DNA of 64,000 bases, taken from Pyrenopolyporus hunteri. Its lineage: Eukaryota > Ascomycota > Sordariomycetes > Xylariales > Hypoxylaceae. Positions 1 to 13,255 of the stretch are shown here, in pieces (within the stretch, counting starts at the first letter, position 1; the number at the start of each line of letters is the position of its first letter). Position numbers and translations under genes: made by a program. The DNA is taken from the NCBI GenBank assembly GCA_902806595.1, contig CADCXC010000037.1, positions 496,001-560,000 on the forward strand, in the 5' to 3' direction. The notes beneath the pieces were generated by a model. It was not told where the DNA came from. It saw only the letters and a list, made by a program, of their open reading frames with translations, and made no database searches.

Positions 1-1619
1 TAATTCAAGAGTCATATTTAATAGATGTTTGCGATGATTTATATTACCTTGTTACGATTTGCGGGGAAATAGGAAAGGGGGAGAGTCGAACGAGAGGTAA
101 TTTATAGATAGGTACCTACCCAGGCAGAAGGGAAAACTTTAGTTTAAGGAGCAAACGAACTATCGTGATGAAGGCACGTGCTCAGGATTAGCGAAGGTCA
201 AGACAGTCTTCACATAATTTTCCACTTGGCGAGGAGTCAACACCTGGCTCAACCTCGTACGCCATGTTCTTCCCGGGGGACTATTCCCGGTTCATCGCCC
301 ACACCACTACATACCTAGGTATATAGCAGGGGAGAGCAGCAGCAATCCTTCCTCATGTCTAGGCAGAGCCGACGCCCACTCTCGGGTCGGAGCCATCCGA
401 AGAGAAAAAAAGGGAGACGGCTACCTCATACGTTTCAGCCACAGCCGGCCTCCCTGCCTTTACAACGTGACGCTACTACACACTGGGACGCTATCTACCA
501 GGTGAAGGTGTAAAACAAAGCACAAAATAAGCGAGGAACTATTATCAGTCCTATATGTCGCCCGAAATATAGTTGATCGCCGGAATGAGCTGTCATTGGG
601 TGATGATCCGTGATGGTGTGAACGGGGTGTAAATGGTGAAAGCCAGGAGACCGGTACCGTACCAATTAACCTTAAATCTTATCAGCGACGTCTGGGCTGG
701 GACTGGGCCAGGGGGCCACGCCACCGAGGCGGCCGGCTTAAGTCCGACATGCATATATCCGTATTTGAATATTGTAAATTACCTAGGTACCTACAGCACC
801 TAGGTAGGTGTTGTACAACCATTTCCCGTCACTGCCTGATATCTTATTCCGCTAAATGGGAAGGGACTTTGGGCTTAATCCAGGGACCTTACATAATGGT
901 AGTCCAAGGTGACAGTTAACGGATTACATGCACTTTTCTGATCTTAGCATCAAAACTTTCTTGACTTGAATCACACCTTAGTAGATCACAGCAGCGTAGC
1001 GAACAATCGCGAGACTGATCCTCAGAGTGGGGGAGTTGGAGTTCTTCACTGAGGCTCGCATTTTGGGGTATACCACGAGAGCAACGCTGCGATGTCACTG
1101 GTCCGTAACATGGCCGATTTGCCAAACGCAGACACAAAATCAATGCGATTCACCTTGGGCTTACCCAGCTAAAGTCTTATCTAGTCGTTTCTAATTGTAG
1201 ATCATACGGTTCACCAGTATACGACTTAACAGTTGCCGGATTGGCCAAGGCGATCAGACATACCCCAGCCCGTGATCCAGAGCTCTTGCAAGGGCCCTCA
1301 ACCTACATCGCACCAATCCGGGCTCAACGCCAGCAGCTCAACTACCACTATACCCTGGGACACTATACCCTTGAGATTACTCTTGTCTACGTACTAGGTC
1401 GGATGCCATAAGCCGGGCAGTAAGCCATCGCGAACAAGATGGAGATGCCAGAGCCGCCCTTGACGTCTATCTACGCCTATCTGTGCTTTGACCTCGCTCT
1501 CCGTTTCAACCTTGTCTGTCACTCTTGTCTTTCTTCCCTCGCGTTCTCTTCAGTCTTGACGACACCGTCCCGGAGACAAGTTGTTATAGTTCGTGTCACT
1601 CATTATGGACTCGTAAAAC
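1..1619. other. Upstream spacer, no gene seen
   Basis: No reading frame here looks like protein. The stretch holds CCTAGG/GGTACC-rich runs near 780-810 and pyrimidine-rich DNA just before the next gene at 1620, which is presumably its promoter and 5' leader. Confidence 0.5.
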
Positions 1620-3835
1620 ATGGTGCAGAGCGGGCTCTTGCGTTGCTTTCTTTTCATCGCGCTGGGCACGATAGGGGTGTGGGCTAACGAAGATGTTGAG
1701 GGAACCTCAAAGTTAATACTACAGAGGGCGGCGCAAGTGCCGCAAGAGCAAGATCCGTTCCCGCGGATTAGCTTTGGATATGTTCCGGCTCAGAATGATT
1801 ATAAAGTCAAGAAGGAAACAGTAGAAAGGATACCAGACTCTACGAGAAAGCGTCCCAGAGAGCAGGCAGCTCCAGCCCTGAGAACGCCACAACCAACACC
1901 ACCACCACGGAAGCGTCAAGATGATGGCCAGATCCAGGCTCTTTCGGCACAACTCCGATCGCTCTCGGAATCCGCGACAAGAGCTATATCGTCCGTATCA
2001 TCAAGCGCTTCTTCAGCCATAAGCCTTGTAACGCAGTCCGCTCAGTCCGTTCGGCAGTCCGCTGACCAAGCGGTCCAATCTGCCAACCAGAACGCCGACC
2101 AAGCTAACCGGCAGTTATCGCAGACCCAATCGTCGGCCTCAAGCGCTCTATCCGCGGCGAGTGCGCGGGCGAGCGAGGATCTTGCGCGATCGTTGTCGAG
2201 TATGAGCAGCCGTATCTCGTCTAATTTAGCCAGCGTCCAGAGTAGCGCGAGTAGTGTCATAAGTGCGGCTCGAGTAGAGGCTAGCTCAAGTGCGGCGAAC
2301 GCGGTGAATATAGCTGCGAGTCAGATCCAGGCTGCAAGGGCCGGAGCAAGTAGCGTGAAAGTACGTATTGGAATCCTCTATCGTTTTTCTACGCCATTCA
2401 ACTAACACAACACGATAGGGCGACGCGAATTCCATCGCATCACAGACGCAATCCAACTCGATCTCCGGTACAAATGTCGCTATAATAGTCATAGTGTCGG
2501 TGCTTGGCACTGCTATACTCACATCCGTCGCTTCGTACTTTATTGTTCGCTATCGGCGGAAGAAGAAGCGCGATCGCGAGGGCTTAGCCACACCAATCAT
2601 TAACGAAAAACAAAATGAACCACCGATAGCGGTTCGTGGAACGCTAGGAACTCCCCGTTTCACGCCATTTGGCAACGGAACGGGTTATCCAATGGATAAA
2701 CTCAGGCTTCCGGACCTGAGCTTGAGTCCCTTTTTGAGAAAGAAGACCAACGAAGGAAGCCTAAGTGATATGGGTTTTGGGAGGAGTAGTTACATCACTA
2801 ATGACGGCCGCGAGCCCGGTAGTAACGACGTCTACGGCATTTCCCCAATGAGCTTCAGATTACAGAAAGACAATAGCGTCAGGAGCGCGACGAGCGTGCG
2901 ACTTATCAGGATAGGTAGTAATAAGGGCAAAGAAAAAGCCAAAGAGGAAGACCGGAGAGCTTTACTTAGCCCAATATTATCGCCGGCGCCGCCACCCCCC
3001 ATACAGACGCCAATGGCGTCGTTAGACCCGGTAATAGTCTCAACGCCAACCCAATCACAACCTTTTTCGCCAGCCACGCCATTATCACCGGCGGATTCGC
3101 AACTATCTAAGCCGCCGCCCGTGGCTACCCGGTCTACTCGGAACTCAGAGCTAGGAGGCCCCGGTATAAGTACAATAGCACGCTCCACGACGATGAGCAC
3201 GCAAAACCGGCTCCGATTCCGCGATAGTAGCGACATAGAATCGGCCGAATCCTCGCCCGCAACCTGGCAATTCTCGACGGCTCGCGCCGCGGCGGCAACG
3301 AATCCGATGCGGAACACGAACACGGCTAGCCTGCGCCCTACCACCGCTAGCAGTGGCGGTGGCGATGGTAACGGCAGCGACCAGTCTCCCGTTCGACGCC
3401 CTAAGAACGCCGGCGCTAGCTGTATGTAACCCTATCGCCCCCTTTTTGCTTTTTAACCCCATCTCCAAAGCTCCCCAGTCTATCTAGCCAATGGGAGTTT
3501 TTATCATCCCTGAAACACACCCGGCTCGTCCTTCCCTCTTTATCCCAAACACTTTTTTTAAGAAAAAAGAAAAAGAAACGCATAAACTAACTCCCATCGT
3601 CGTTAGTCGCCACGTTCCCCAGGGTACGCGAAGGCCCGCCTAGGGGCTCCGCTGCCGAAGCATTTATGAGCGGGGGCCGCGCCGGTTTGAATGGAGTCAC
3701 AACGCGGCTGCGCGACGAGGCTGAGCGTAGACGACGCGAGGTATCCGAGGTCGGCGGCGGCGATGTGCCGAGGTCGAGTAGGGATGGGTCTGTGGAAACT
3801 AGGGGACCGAATTGGCCTTTTGAGAATACTGGTTA
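1620..3835 (+). CDS. Single-pass membrane protein with Ser/Ala-rich extracellular stalk
   Basis: Exon 1 is 1620-2360 and exon 2 starts at 2419. The intron 2361-2418 begins GTACGT, has an ACTAAC branch site and keeps the frame (phase 0). Residues 1-22 form a signal peptide ending near VWA-NED. Residues about 105-245 are a long Ser/Ala/Gln-rich stretch of low complexity, probably an elongated or coiled stalk. Residues about 267-290 are one hydrophobic span followed by RYRRKKKR, so the stalk should be outside the cell and the roughly 290-residue Ser/Pro/Arg-rich tail inside. Exon 2 reaches a stop at 3427-3429 (583 aa). Alternatively a donor at 3426 joins in phase to an acceptor at 3622 and adds an Arg/Glu-rich exon 3623-3835. 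The overall shape recalls fungal wall-stress sensors, but there is no WSC domain, so the function is unknown. The final exon is the least certain part. Confidence 0.7.
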
Positions 3836-5936
3836 ATCGCCACCTAGATACATAGAAGATGAGGGTAAGTAGCTGCATCGGGGATGACGAATGCTAGAGT
3901 ATATAGTCTTCTATAAGTGTCCCGGCGGGCTGGTAGCAGCTTGACGGCATGCTATTGCGGGGTACTTTTTCTATGTTAGATAATTTGAGAAGATACCATG
4001 GTCTCGGGATATATGGAGTTTCCTATCACTTACCTGGTTGGGAATAAGACGGGGGAGAAGGAAGAGGAGAGGAGAGAAGAAAGGGGAAAGGAGCGCCGCC
4101 ACGTCAGAAAGGAGGGCACGTATGTCATCGTGGTTAAGCCTTGTTGAGGGGGATGGGATAGGTATACTGTCGAGTACCTACATAGGTCTACCCCTACACA
4201 TATAATTAGGTAGTTACCTGGTATCTATATGGTTAGGTCGGTGTGTAGTATGTTATGGATGGTTAAGTCTATACTAATAATATTTCTTAGGATGCTTCGT
4301 TTCGAGCGTACGTTTCATACATTAGCTTGGGTAGGTATGTATCTATATAATATAAGGGAGGCAATAGATGGTACATATCTATATCCATACCCATAACCAT
4401 ATCCGTACCCATTAGATAAATATTTACCTCCCACCCTCTCATCCCCACGCCCTCTTACACGCCCGTCGACCTTTTCAGTCAGTCAGTTAGTAAGTCAGTG
4501 AGTCAGTGAGTCAGTGAGTCAGTGAATCAGTCAGTTAGTAAGTCCCCCACGTCAAAGGAACCAGGATAAGGGGTCAGACAGACAGGCAGACGGGCAGACC
4601 GGTGTGGTAGATGTCGCCATTACCACGTATTCCATCCCATCGACTAAAGCCGGTTCCAATAGCTGCTACATACCTACCTAGGTACGTAAGGCAGGCAGGT
4701 AGGTAAGCAGAAGCACGTATGTACGTGTATATGTGTGTACCTACGTAGACGAGAGGTGCTTACCTGCCTGCCTTGCTCTTCCTCCTGGATAGCCTGCCTA
4801 GGTGATTGCATGTATATCGGTACATATACCCGGTCGATTACCCATCTGGGCGTCCTCGGATCAGCTAGACGTATACTTCACCGACGAGATCCGATCGAGC
4901 TGGCTACTAGGTCAGGTATGTACGTCAATATATGTGTATATATCTACCTAGCGGGAGCCCCGGGAAGCCGAGACTCACGTGTATGTAAGTCTATGTACGT
5001 GTATGTTTACGCCTACGCCTAAGCCTACAGCTACACCTACGCCAATAGGGGGGCTCGTCTATTCTCTGATTGGTGCCGAGAGCCCGCGCAAAGGGAGCAG
5101 ACGGTCCGGCTGCGATAGGGACCCAACTACGATGCTCATTGGCGATGAGCTCCCCTATCGAGCACCCAATTACCCGTCTCTGAGCGCTGTGACGGAACAA
5201 AAGCGGAAATGGGGGTCTTCTTATTCTCATCCCTGCGTGGGGTACGGGGAATGAGTGCCTTATGGGATTCTCATCTGACCCCGATCCCGTTATGTATAGC
5301 AGTCACCTGCCAATAGCACGTCCTGTCATGCAGGAGTTCAGCTGTATTGCTTCTATTCACCGCGCATATTATTAGCGGAGGACGTGGCGCGTAGCCCGCC
5401 CCAACCGTGGAGAGATCTCGAAGAGTTTCGACCTCCTCCTACTTCTTCTTGGTGCTACTTTTGTCTGTAGATGTACCGGTTCTAAACGCCCGTGCTCCAG
5501 GCGTCCATGTGATGCTGCCCACTGCCGACCAATCTTGATTTCAACTTCTATACCATGTTGCCAACAACGCCTAGTTCTATGCAAGCTTGTAATGCCTTCT
5601 TTTGATTAGTAAACCGTAGCGGAAAGGACCGGGGAAACGAGGCGTCGGAGACGGATAGTCCGTCGTCTCGATCACAGCTCCTCTCTCGGGTTTAGGAATA
5701 ATGGCTGAAAGGGGATGAATGTTATAATTCCGCACGATGGAAACGAATATCTCGAGGAGAGCCACCGACAACTCCGAAACCTTAGTCTATGCAAATTTTT
5801 TTGTTTTTCAGATGGCGCGGTCAGATGAATCGTATGGATGAGAAAGACGCGTGCCGGATCGCATCGCGAGCAAAGGGATATTGAAGGGCACGTAGGGTCT
5901 TTTCCGAGAACTGTGCTCGGATATACCTGGGGCTCG
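3836..5936. other. Spacer with simple repeats
   Basis: No convincing gene. It contains AGTCAGTG and CAGA tandem repeats (4476-4598), many TACCTAGGTA motifs around 4190-5000 and an imperfect CCTACG hexamer run near 5005-5045. Short frames on both strands have no recognisable content. Confidence 0.5.
4476..4543. repeat. AGTCAGTG-type tandem repeat
   Basis: About eight imperfect copies of the octamer AGTCAGTG (variants AGTCAGTT, AATCAGTC) lie head to tail. A second short run of CAGACAGG-like units follows at about 4572-4598. This is a microsatellite or minisatellite with no sign of transposition. Confidence 0.85.
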
Positions 5937-6537
5937 TTACGTTCTATGCATAGTAGATAACTCGAGAGCCTGTAGAAGCTCCGGTCGATCAGAGAGGGCC
6001 TCCTTCGCCTGGGAATACGTAAACCATTGGCGTTCCCTCTTGTGCTTCTCCGGCCAGTTGCTTTCCTCTGTCAGCACGGTAGCTTCGTAGAAGCGGTATA
6101 AAGCTTTAGGAGCATCCTTGGACAGTTTTTTGGGCGGCCGCGAATCAATGACTTCGCCGAGATCATAGTCGATACGAATAATTATACCGGCTTCTTCCCA
6201 GGCTTCACGTTCAGCAGCCTCTGTACATTCTTCATCGGATTCCCACCCTCCTTTGGGCAGGACCCAGCCTTTTCTTCGTGTCGACTGGATGAGCAAAACG
6301 TATAGTCGGTCTTCTGTGAGAGGTACCACTCCCGCTACCAAACGTTCACCCTTTGAGTTGTAGCCTGGAAATCCAAGGGTCAGTTGGTCTATGGGGTAGG
6401 CAATGCAATTCACACGACTATCGCACCGCGAGAACAAATCAAGACAGATCGACCGAGAATCTTGTAATAAACTTACGTTGTTTGCTTCTACCAGTGCGAG
6501 ACTCCATCGTGCGACTATTCGAAGAGCCGGACGCCAT
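5937..6537 (-). CDS. DDP1: Nudix diphosphoinositol-polyphosphate / diadenosine-polyphosphate hydrolase
   Basis: The product is 162 aa from two exons: 6537-6477 and 6364-5937. The intron (6476 down to 6365) starts GTAAGT and ends TTTCCAG, and the join recreates an Arg codon before YNSKGERL. A complete Nudix box spans residues 59-81, with REAWEEAG as its core and all catalytic Glu positions present, so the enzyme should be active. Enzymes of this family (yeast Ddp1, fission yeast Aps1) remove phosphates from inositol pyrophosphates and ApnA dinucleotides in the cytosol and nucleus. The length matches the short fungal forms. A second in-frame Met lies at residue 11, so translation could start there. 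The upstream neighbour on this strand is a long pyrimidine-rich leader (to about 7570). Confidence 0.9.
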
Positions 6538-9500
6538 CCTGGAAAGCGTAGGGGTGAAGGGGGAGGGGAACTGACGCGGGTTGTTACTAGCTCTGCCTAG
6601 GGACTAGATCAAGACGGGAAAACCGAGGTTGTTTAGCTGTAGTAACGTCCTGGGCAGAGGGTTGCCGGCCAGATGGAGCTGGAATCGGAGCGGTTTACCG
6701 GGAATTGTTGGGCTGCATGGTCATGGAAAGTCTCAGAATCGGGCGAAGTCGTCTATCTGTGGCGCGGTGATATGATTGATTATCGCGTTCTCGTGATGCT
6801 GGGGTTGGCGTACGAAGAAATATTTTCTCGTCGTCCTTTTACTCCCTCCTTCTCACGGTCTCTACGGCTTCTTCGCCAATGCTTAATGCTTTATTGCTCA
6901 ATGTACGAGAATTGTATTGTAACGTTCTGGGAACCCGGCCCTGGCAACCAACAAGGAAAAAGAGTGGTGAGCGGTATTGGCGAAATTGGACGTCCACATA
7001 GGCACGCTCATTCGGACCCACGCGTGACCTCTGGCTCTTCTTCAGGAGGCTCGGAGACGTTGCGGAAGCGTGGGAACGAGGGTGCGGCAGATGCCGGGGG
7101 TGTGGTATTTTTTTTGTAGGAGTCAGGGTTGCGGGTGAGTGAGACGAACTCGTCGCATAGACCGACTTCGTTCGGATTCTGCAGCGGAAATTTTTTTGTG
7201 GGGAGCAAGGGAAACAGAGGAGAATATCCGATGGTCAGGTAGGAGGCGCACAGGCTCTTGGTTGGCGGGAGAGAGCACAATTCCTCGGATGGCTGGGACG
7301 GCTGGGACGATGTTGAAGTTGAGGTTGAGCCACTAACAAGCGAAGTTGAAGAGGGCTGCTGCTGTTCTGGCTGGACCAGCACGTTTGTTGCAAGTCTCGT
7401 GCCATAACTGGGATAAAAATGGAGGGGCACAGACAGGGAAAGCTGGCAGAGTTGGTTTTTATAGTACTTTTGTCTTTTTTTTTTAGAAGGGAGAAAAAAA
7501 GGAGCCCCCAGCTTAGACGAGGAGCCGCGGACTAGGGCGAAGGCACGAGCTAGGTAGGTACGAGTTACCATTTAGTAAGGTTGTAAGATGCAGGGCCCAG
7601 AACTACCTAAAAAAGTACCTAGCTACTTACCTAAAACATGTTCCCGCTCGTCTGAGGTACCTACTGATACCGCCCATGCGTAACTGATGCGTATGATGTA
7701 GATATATGTATTGTACAACGACTGCAATATACACGATACACAACTACATCTACATACGTGGTAGCTATGTGGTAGGTACCTATGTAATATGTACTGTGCT
7801 AGCATCCTTCCCTCATGGCTGCTCGTTATGGTTACCTATGAATGTACTTGTGCCCAGGTGAGGTAAGGCAAAAGACAAGGTAAGGCAAGCCCATACATAC
7901 AGCTTGCCACAGCAGGACATGGGAAGGGGCGGAAGGGGTGGAACGCGTCGAATATTGGTAGCTGGATGTACATAAATTAAACTGACCTCAGATCAATGGC
8001 AATTAAAGGAAAATATATACATACATGTATAGGTACCTAAGTAGGTATCTAAGGTAATCTTAATACTTACATGTAGGTACTGGGCCTCTACATGTACTCA
8101 TCCCACGGTCTTCAATCTTAACCGTCATGTTTGAGTTGGTGGGCGAGTCAAACTACCCTAGGTAGGTACATACACTCACTGTGTCTTCGGTATAAACCCG
8201 TACATGTATGCACCAGATTTCGAAAACAGAAGCGAGTGCCGCTCATGTTGTAGGTACATAGGTACATATTTCCGTTGAGGACAGGGCTAGGTAAAGGGGC
8301 CAGTGCCAGGTAACTCTAAACTGCGGCACCGGACCCGAAGCTAATTGTTGGAATGAAGATTTTCATACCTACTACGTATAGGTAGCTGTGCGTATAGAGG
8401 TAAGTTATTCGAACAATGGAAAGTGGAGGGGGATAACAGCAGAGTGGAAAATTTTTTTTCTCTCTCGAAATGGAGTTCACTCGACATATCACCGCGCCCC
8501 TCTAATTACATAGAGTAACCCTTAATTCTTTTATCGTAGCTTGTTGGTTCATCTTTCTGAACGCTGCTTCGAGCGAGGACTTAATTCCCCCCCCACGCGC
8601 AGAGAGACCTGGTGACAATTGCCTATTCTGGTACGTAGGAGGTACCCATGTGGTTATTCATATTGTATGTTATATGCTCGTGTGCCTTCATCGACTAGAA
8701 AGAGAAACATGAATGTACAACGACGATAGGTCGAATCTTATAAGAGTTGTCTTCAAATCGTCCCCGATCTTTTCGTGGCACTAATGTATACTATCCCACG
8801 CAAAAACAGCTGTACGACCAAGATCTACTCCTCATCTATGTAATTGCTTTATGTAAAACCCCTGAACTGGGATATACATACATATATGTCTACTGTTTAC
8901 TCGTTGGATAATGGCGACTTACAATTCAACATGCACTTGTTTACACGTATTACTCGCATGTGTTGGCTGCTGCTGAGCCCTGGTGTTACATCCTTTCGAA
9001 GATATAACTCCTTTCTGTTCCGTAGAATTGATTGGTCAAAGCACGAAATGCGAGTGCGATACATAAAGGGTATGCTGTAGGTAGGCTGGGCAGGTTGCGG
9101 CCTTGAATCGGATCTACCCCTCGCCTGCATCCTACTGTCGATCACCAGGCTCCCTACCTAATTAACGTACATGTAGGTAGGTAGGTAGTTATATAGGGGA
9201 AGGCTATCACTATTCAAACGTCAATGTATTATCTATGTATAATGCCAGACACAGCTACAGGTGCCTCTATTCTGCGTATTACACACACCGCTGCATTCTT
9301 GGAAGAATGGACGCGTGCCAGTGCATATACATACTTCAAAACCCTACGTATACATGCACTACAGCACATCGAACAGTCTAGTTCCCGGTGTAGCATCTCG
9401 ATGGAATTCGAAATCATGGTAAGAGAGAAGCGTCAAAAGCCAACTTCATCAGCGTGACAAAACTCACCTGAGTCGGTGACGTAGCATTAGAGCTTCGATG

Positions 9501-11314
9501 GAGATCCATCCTCTACCCAAGCCAATGGAAATATTCGTGATAATACCACATTGCATTCGTCTGTACCGGCACACATGAGTGGTATCTATGCCGCATACGG
9601 GCATACCTCCTATATGGTAGATGCAGTACCTACATACTGTATCTAATCTGCCTAGGTACCTGGACACAAAAATCTCCGGGTCTGATAGCTACCCGCGTCG
9701 GAATATCCGCAATTTGCTTACCTGACTCCAAATTCCATTTCTATCACTTTCCTTCTTACATACATCAATTCTAGAACTAGAAATGGAATATTGTCTAACA
9801 GCCTTAGGTATCTAGGTAGGCACCGTCATCGATACCTCGTTCGTTACTAGTATTATTCCAGAAGAAACAAGAATTGCTTGGCCCCCGAGGTAAAGCATTT
9901 TACCAAGTCTAATCGGCACAATCCTTCCAATGTCACTACGAATATCACTGTGATAATTATTATACAGTTGATAGGTAGAGAGAGCTGCGTTGTATAATTC
10001 GTCATAGCACCTGCATAATGCCATGCGGTTCTTAATCCAGAACCTGCCTAGGCAAGTACGTGCGCAGCTGGTAATGATTGACGCTCTTTTCTTGGGAAAC
10101 CGTCAAGAACTTACCAAGGTAGCACATATGTAGGTACCGCAGGGTGTACCTACCTCCATGATGCAAGTAGAGGCGTCGACGTAGGTACCTTAACCTGGGT
10201 TTCCCCATGCCTTTCGTATGAGGTATCGACATCGAATCAGATACCTACGTGGTAGGTACCCAGTCCAAGTACCCAGCCCGTAGTACAATCAATACATGGA
10301 TGTATTGTACATATTCGATGGCAGGTCCGAACAGCACCTCCATGTTGCAAGCTCTCCTCTCTTTTATTCCATCTACATAGTACGTATCCTCGACCTCTTG
10401 GACCATCCCGGACTGGACCTCTTAAATTCGGACAACTCGATATGCAGGTCACCCATGCCACACCAACCTTTTTCAACACATAAAACCATTGCCCCTCCAG
10501 CATCGGATATAGCATTTTAGCATACTTAGCGCCCTGGAGTATACAATTCGAACCATTCCTCCTACATATACAGATCGCTGTAGCGGTACCTTTACCCCCC
10601 CTACCTCGTACGTATTTTCCAGCTTCATCATCGTCTGACTCGACACCGACTCTTTTCCCTCCCGGTCCACTCGTAATAAGTCCGTCTGTTCGTCCCTTAC
10701 CCAAATCAGAACCCCCCGGAATCCCTGCGTGCGTGAGCTGTCCACATACACACCTTGATCAAGCGTCCTGTCTGACCATCTTAAAGAGCCAGCCCAGCCC
10801 GTTCGCGGGGGCGCTACCGAAGGATGCAGGCCCCCCCTGAAGATGCATATTTGTATATATCGCCAATTGGTGAGTCAGGTCGTCGTCTTAAGTCCATCTA
10901 CCTCCATCTACCCCGAACTACTCCCCTCGTACGCCCTCAACCAACCATTCGGACCCGTGCTCCATTGCGACGCCGTCGTTGGCCAGCTTGCTCTGCCCAC
11001 GGTTCCTATGGGGGACACGACGCACCGTCACGCTCGCTGGCGCGCCACTACCAGCCCACTGGCGTCTTTCTCGAGCGCCGCATGGCTCCGGCAGAGAAAT
11101 GAGTGGGAGAGACAAAAAAAGCCGCCTCCGTCTGGAGTTGCCCACGCCAAGCACCTATTAAACGCGGGCCATATCAGCCACGACCTACCAGCATCTCGTT
11201 CGCCTTATGCGAAATCTCGCCGGCGGCGCAATCACAACTTTCTTAGCCCACCTACGTATCATCGCGTGTCACCTGAACCCATATAACCCGGGATCCCGTT
11301 TCAATATCTCGTAC
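6538..11314. other. Long gene-poor spacer
   Basis: This 4.8 kb stretch holds no gene I can support. A 187-codon frame on the minus strand (7571-7008) is Ser/Pro/Thr-rich, overlaps an equally unconvincing plus-strand frame (6673-7119) and is more likely leader sequence of the Nudix gene. The stretch 7.55-10.3 kb is rich in GGTACCTA/TAGGTAGG runs. The part from 10.8 kb to 11.3 kb is probably the promoter and leader of ATE1. Confidence 0.5.
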
Positions 11315-13255
11315 ATGCTTTCCACTCCCGTCGCGTCCCGAGATGCTGCTTCATGTTCTCCTTTCCGCATTAGTTAGTGGTTGCAGACGTGATCAAGTGA
11401 TCGCCAACGATTCCCAGGTCTACTTTCTCGGTTGACCATCATCTTACTTAGCTCAGCTCGGAGGCTACCTAGACTTCACGACCCGTGATGTCCACGTAGA
11501 GAAACCTGTAACTAACGCTTTCTAGGCTATAGAAAATCATCTAGTTGCGGCTACTGCCGTCGTAGTGGTACTACTGGTCAGTCTTAGAGAACATGTCAAC
11601 TCGGTCATGCTCGAATTTTCTCACGATCGGTGCTCCTCATGCAAACTTACCTGATATTTGCGTTATCCACGCATATTATCCAGCTGTCGTTGTATCGACT
11701 GTCGAGTCTGATGCGTCGTGTAGCGTCCTACGGGAATCTCTTGTTTAACCACATGGCGACGTTGGCAACTGTGATTTGAGCAGCATTAACTTACACTTTA
11801 CCCCTAGGCCACTCTTACTTTGCACGTGCAACATCTATGAGCCCGGCTAGCTACCAGGTGCTGGTCGACCGGTGTTGGAGACGATCCGGGTCGCTTCTGT
11901 ACAGGCCAAACCAACTTGACGCTTGCTGTCCTCACTATACGATTCGTCTTGATTCCGGCCGTTTTCGGACGACGAGAGATCAACGACAGGCCGTCAATCG
12001 CTTCAACAAGTACGTTATTGGAGATGCCTACGCAAAGGAAGCCGCTCGCTTGTATCCGAAGTCGCGCGAGCAAGCTCGGAAGCGAGACACCGAGTTTGAC
12101 TTAGTAGAAAGAATTCATGAAAGCGAAAGCCAAGTACTCAAGCGGCCACCCGAGCCGGCTCACGTCTTAGCCGTTACTTTAGAATCGGACGATTTTACCG
12201 AGGAGAAGTTTCGTGTCTTTGAAAACTATCAACAAGTAGTTCATCGAGAAGCCCTGTCGTCTATCTCTCGAGACGGGTTCAAGAGGTTTCTCTGCACCTC
12301 GCCCTTGAGACGAGAGAAGGTAACGTCGCCGGACGGACACGAACGCCAGCTCGGCTCATTTCACCAGTGCTATCGACTTGATGGCCAGCTGGTAGCAATA
12401 GGCGTCTTAGATCTTCTTCCGAACTGCGTCAGCGGTGTTTACTTTCTATACCATGAATCCATACACAAGTTTAGTCCCGGGAAGCTTGGAGCTTTACGGG
12501 AGATTGCTCTAGCGATAGAGGGAGGCTATCGGTACGTACGAACCAACCTACTCCATTACCGCGACCCAGGGCATCTTCGGGGTGTCCAAGGGGTTGTAGT
12601 GCTTCCCCCCTTCATGATACCTCAGTATTTTCTTTATCACGCGAGTCTATAAGGACAAGTCCCTATTCATTCAAGGAAAAGCGACACTATACGCTGAAAA
12701 CATGGAATTTTAGTGATGTATATTAACTGATAAGCTAGATGGTGGTACCCTGGTTTTTATATTCATACATGCCCCAAAATGAGATATAAGATCGACTTCT
12801 CTCCACAGCAAATTCTCAACCCTGAAACTCTAGAATGGGTAGACCTCGATAAGGGAATACTTGAGAAGTTCGATGACCATGGGTACCTACACTTCCAAGG
12901 AGCCGGGGATGCTGCCGTAAAGGAGGCTCCGTACACGGAGACTCCTACACTAATGGAAGTTGATAGTCTAGAGGGCGAGATACCGGACGATAGTGAAGAC
13001 GAAGATTACGAGAACGTGTCTCTATTCGATAGTAATATGCCGGGGATCCCATCAGCAGACGCAATGAAGTCAATAGACTTGGATCATATTGCAGTACGCC
13101 TTAACAGAGGTTACTGCTATGCCGGAGATCTATTCGAGTGGCATAGCGAGAGTATCACAAATAGCGGGTCCGCCAAAGCCATGGTCGCGGAATTAGTGGC
13201 GGCCGTGGGCCCGGAGTTCGTATCCGAACTATGTCTAGATTTTAGGAGATCTTGA
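11315..13255 (+). CDS. ATE1: Arginyl-tRNA-protein transferase (N-end rule)
   Basis: The product is 449 aa from exons 11315-11372, 11526-11576, 11808-12531 and 12739-13255; all joins keep phase. The enzyme moves Arg from Arg-tRNA onto N-terminal Asp, Glu or oxidised Cys, marking proteins for degradation. Visible landmarks are the N-terminal CGYC pair (Cys27, Cys30) in the tiny second exon, DRCWRRSG, the CCPHYTIR pair (Cys76, Cys77), FKRFLC, GSFHQCYRLDG and, across the last intron, GFYIHTCPKMRYK. These are the conserved cysteine and core motifs of ATE1. The C-terminal part carries a fungal acidic insert (PDDSEDEDYENVSLFD). Exon 1 and its start were chosen from phase and a GTTAGT donor and are the least sure. 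Exon 2 can end at 11576 (GTCAGT donor) or 11567 (GTACTA donor), a difference of three residues. Confidence 0.88.

Noticed and set aside
7008..7571. 187-codon minus-strand frame upstream of the Nudix gene
   Set aside because: Ser/Pro/Thr low complexity, overlaps another random frame, and fits a long leader better than a protein; RNA data could change this.
10237..11286. Overlapping frames before ATE1
   Set aside because: Present on both strands in the same place with no motif; taken as promoter and leader.
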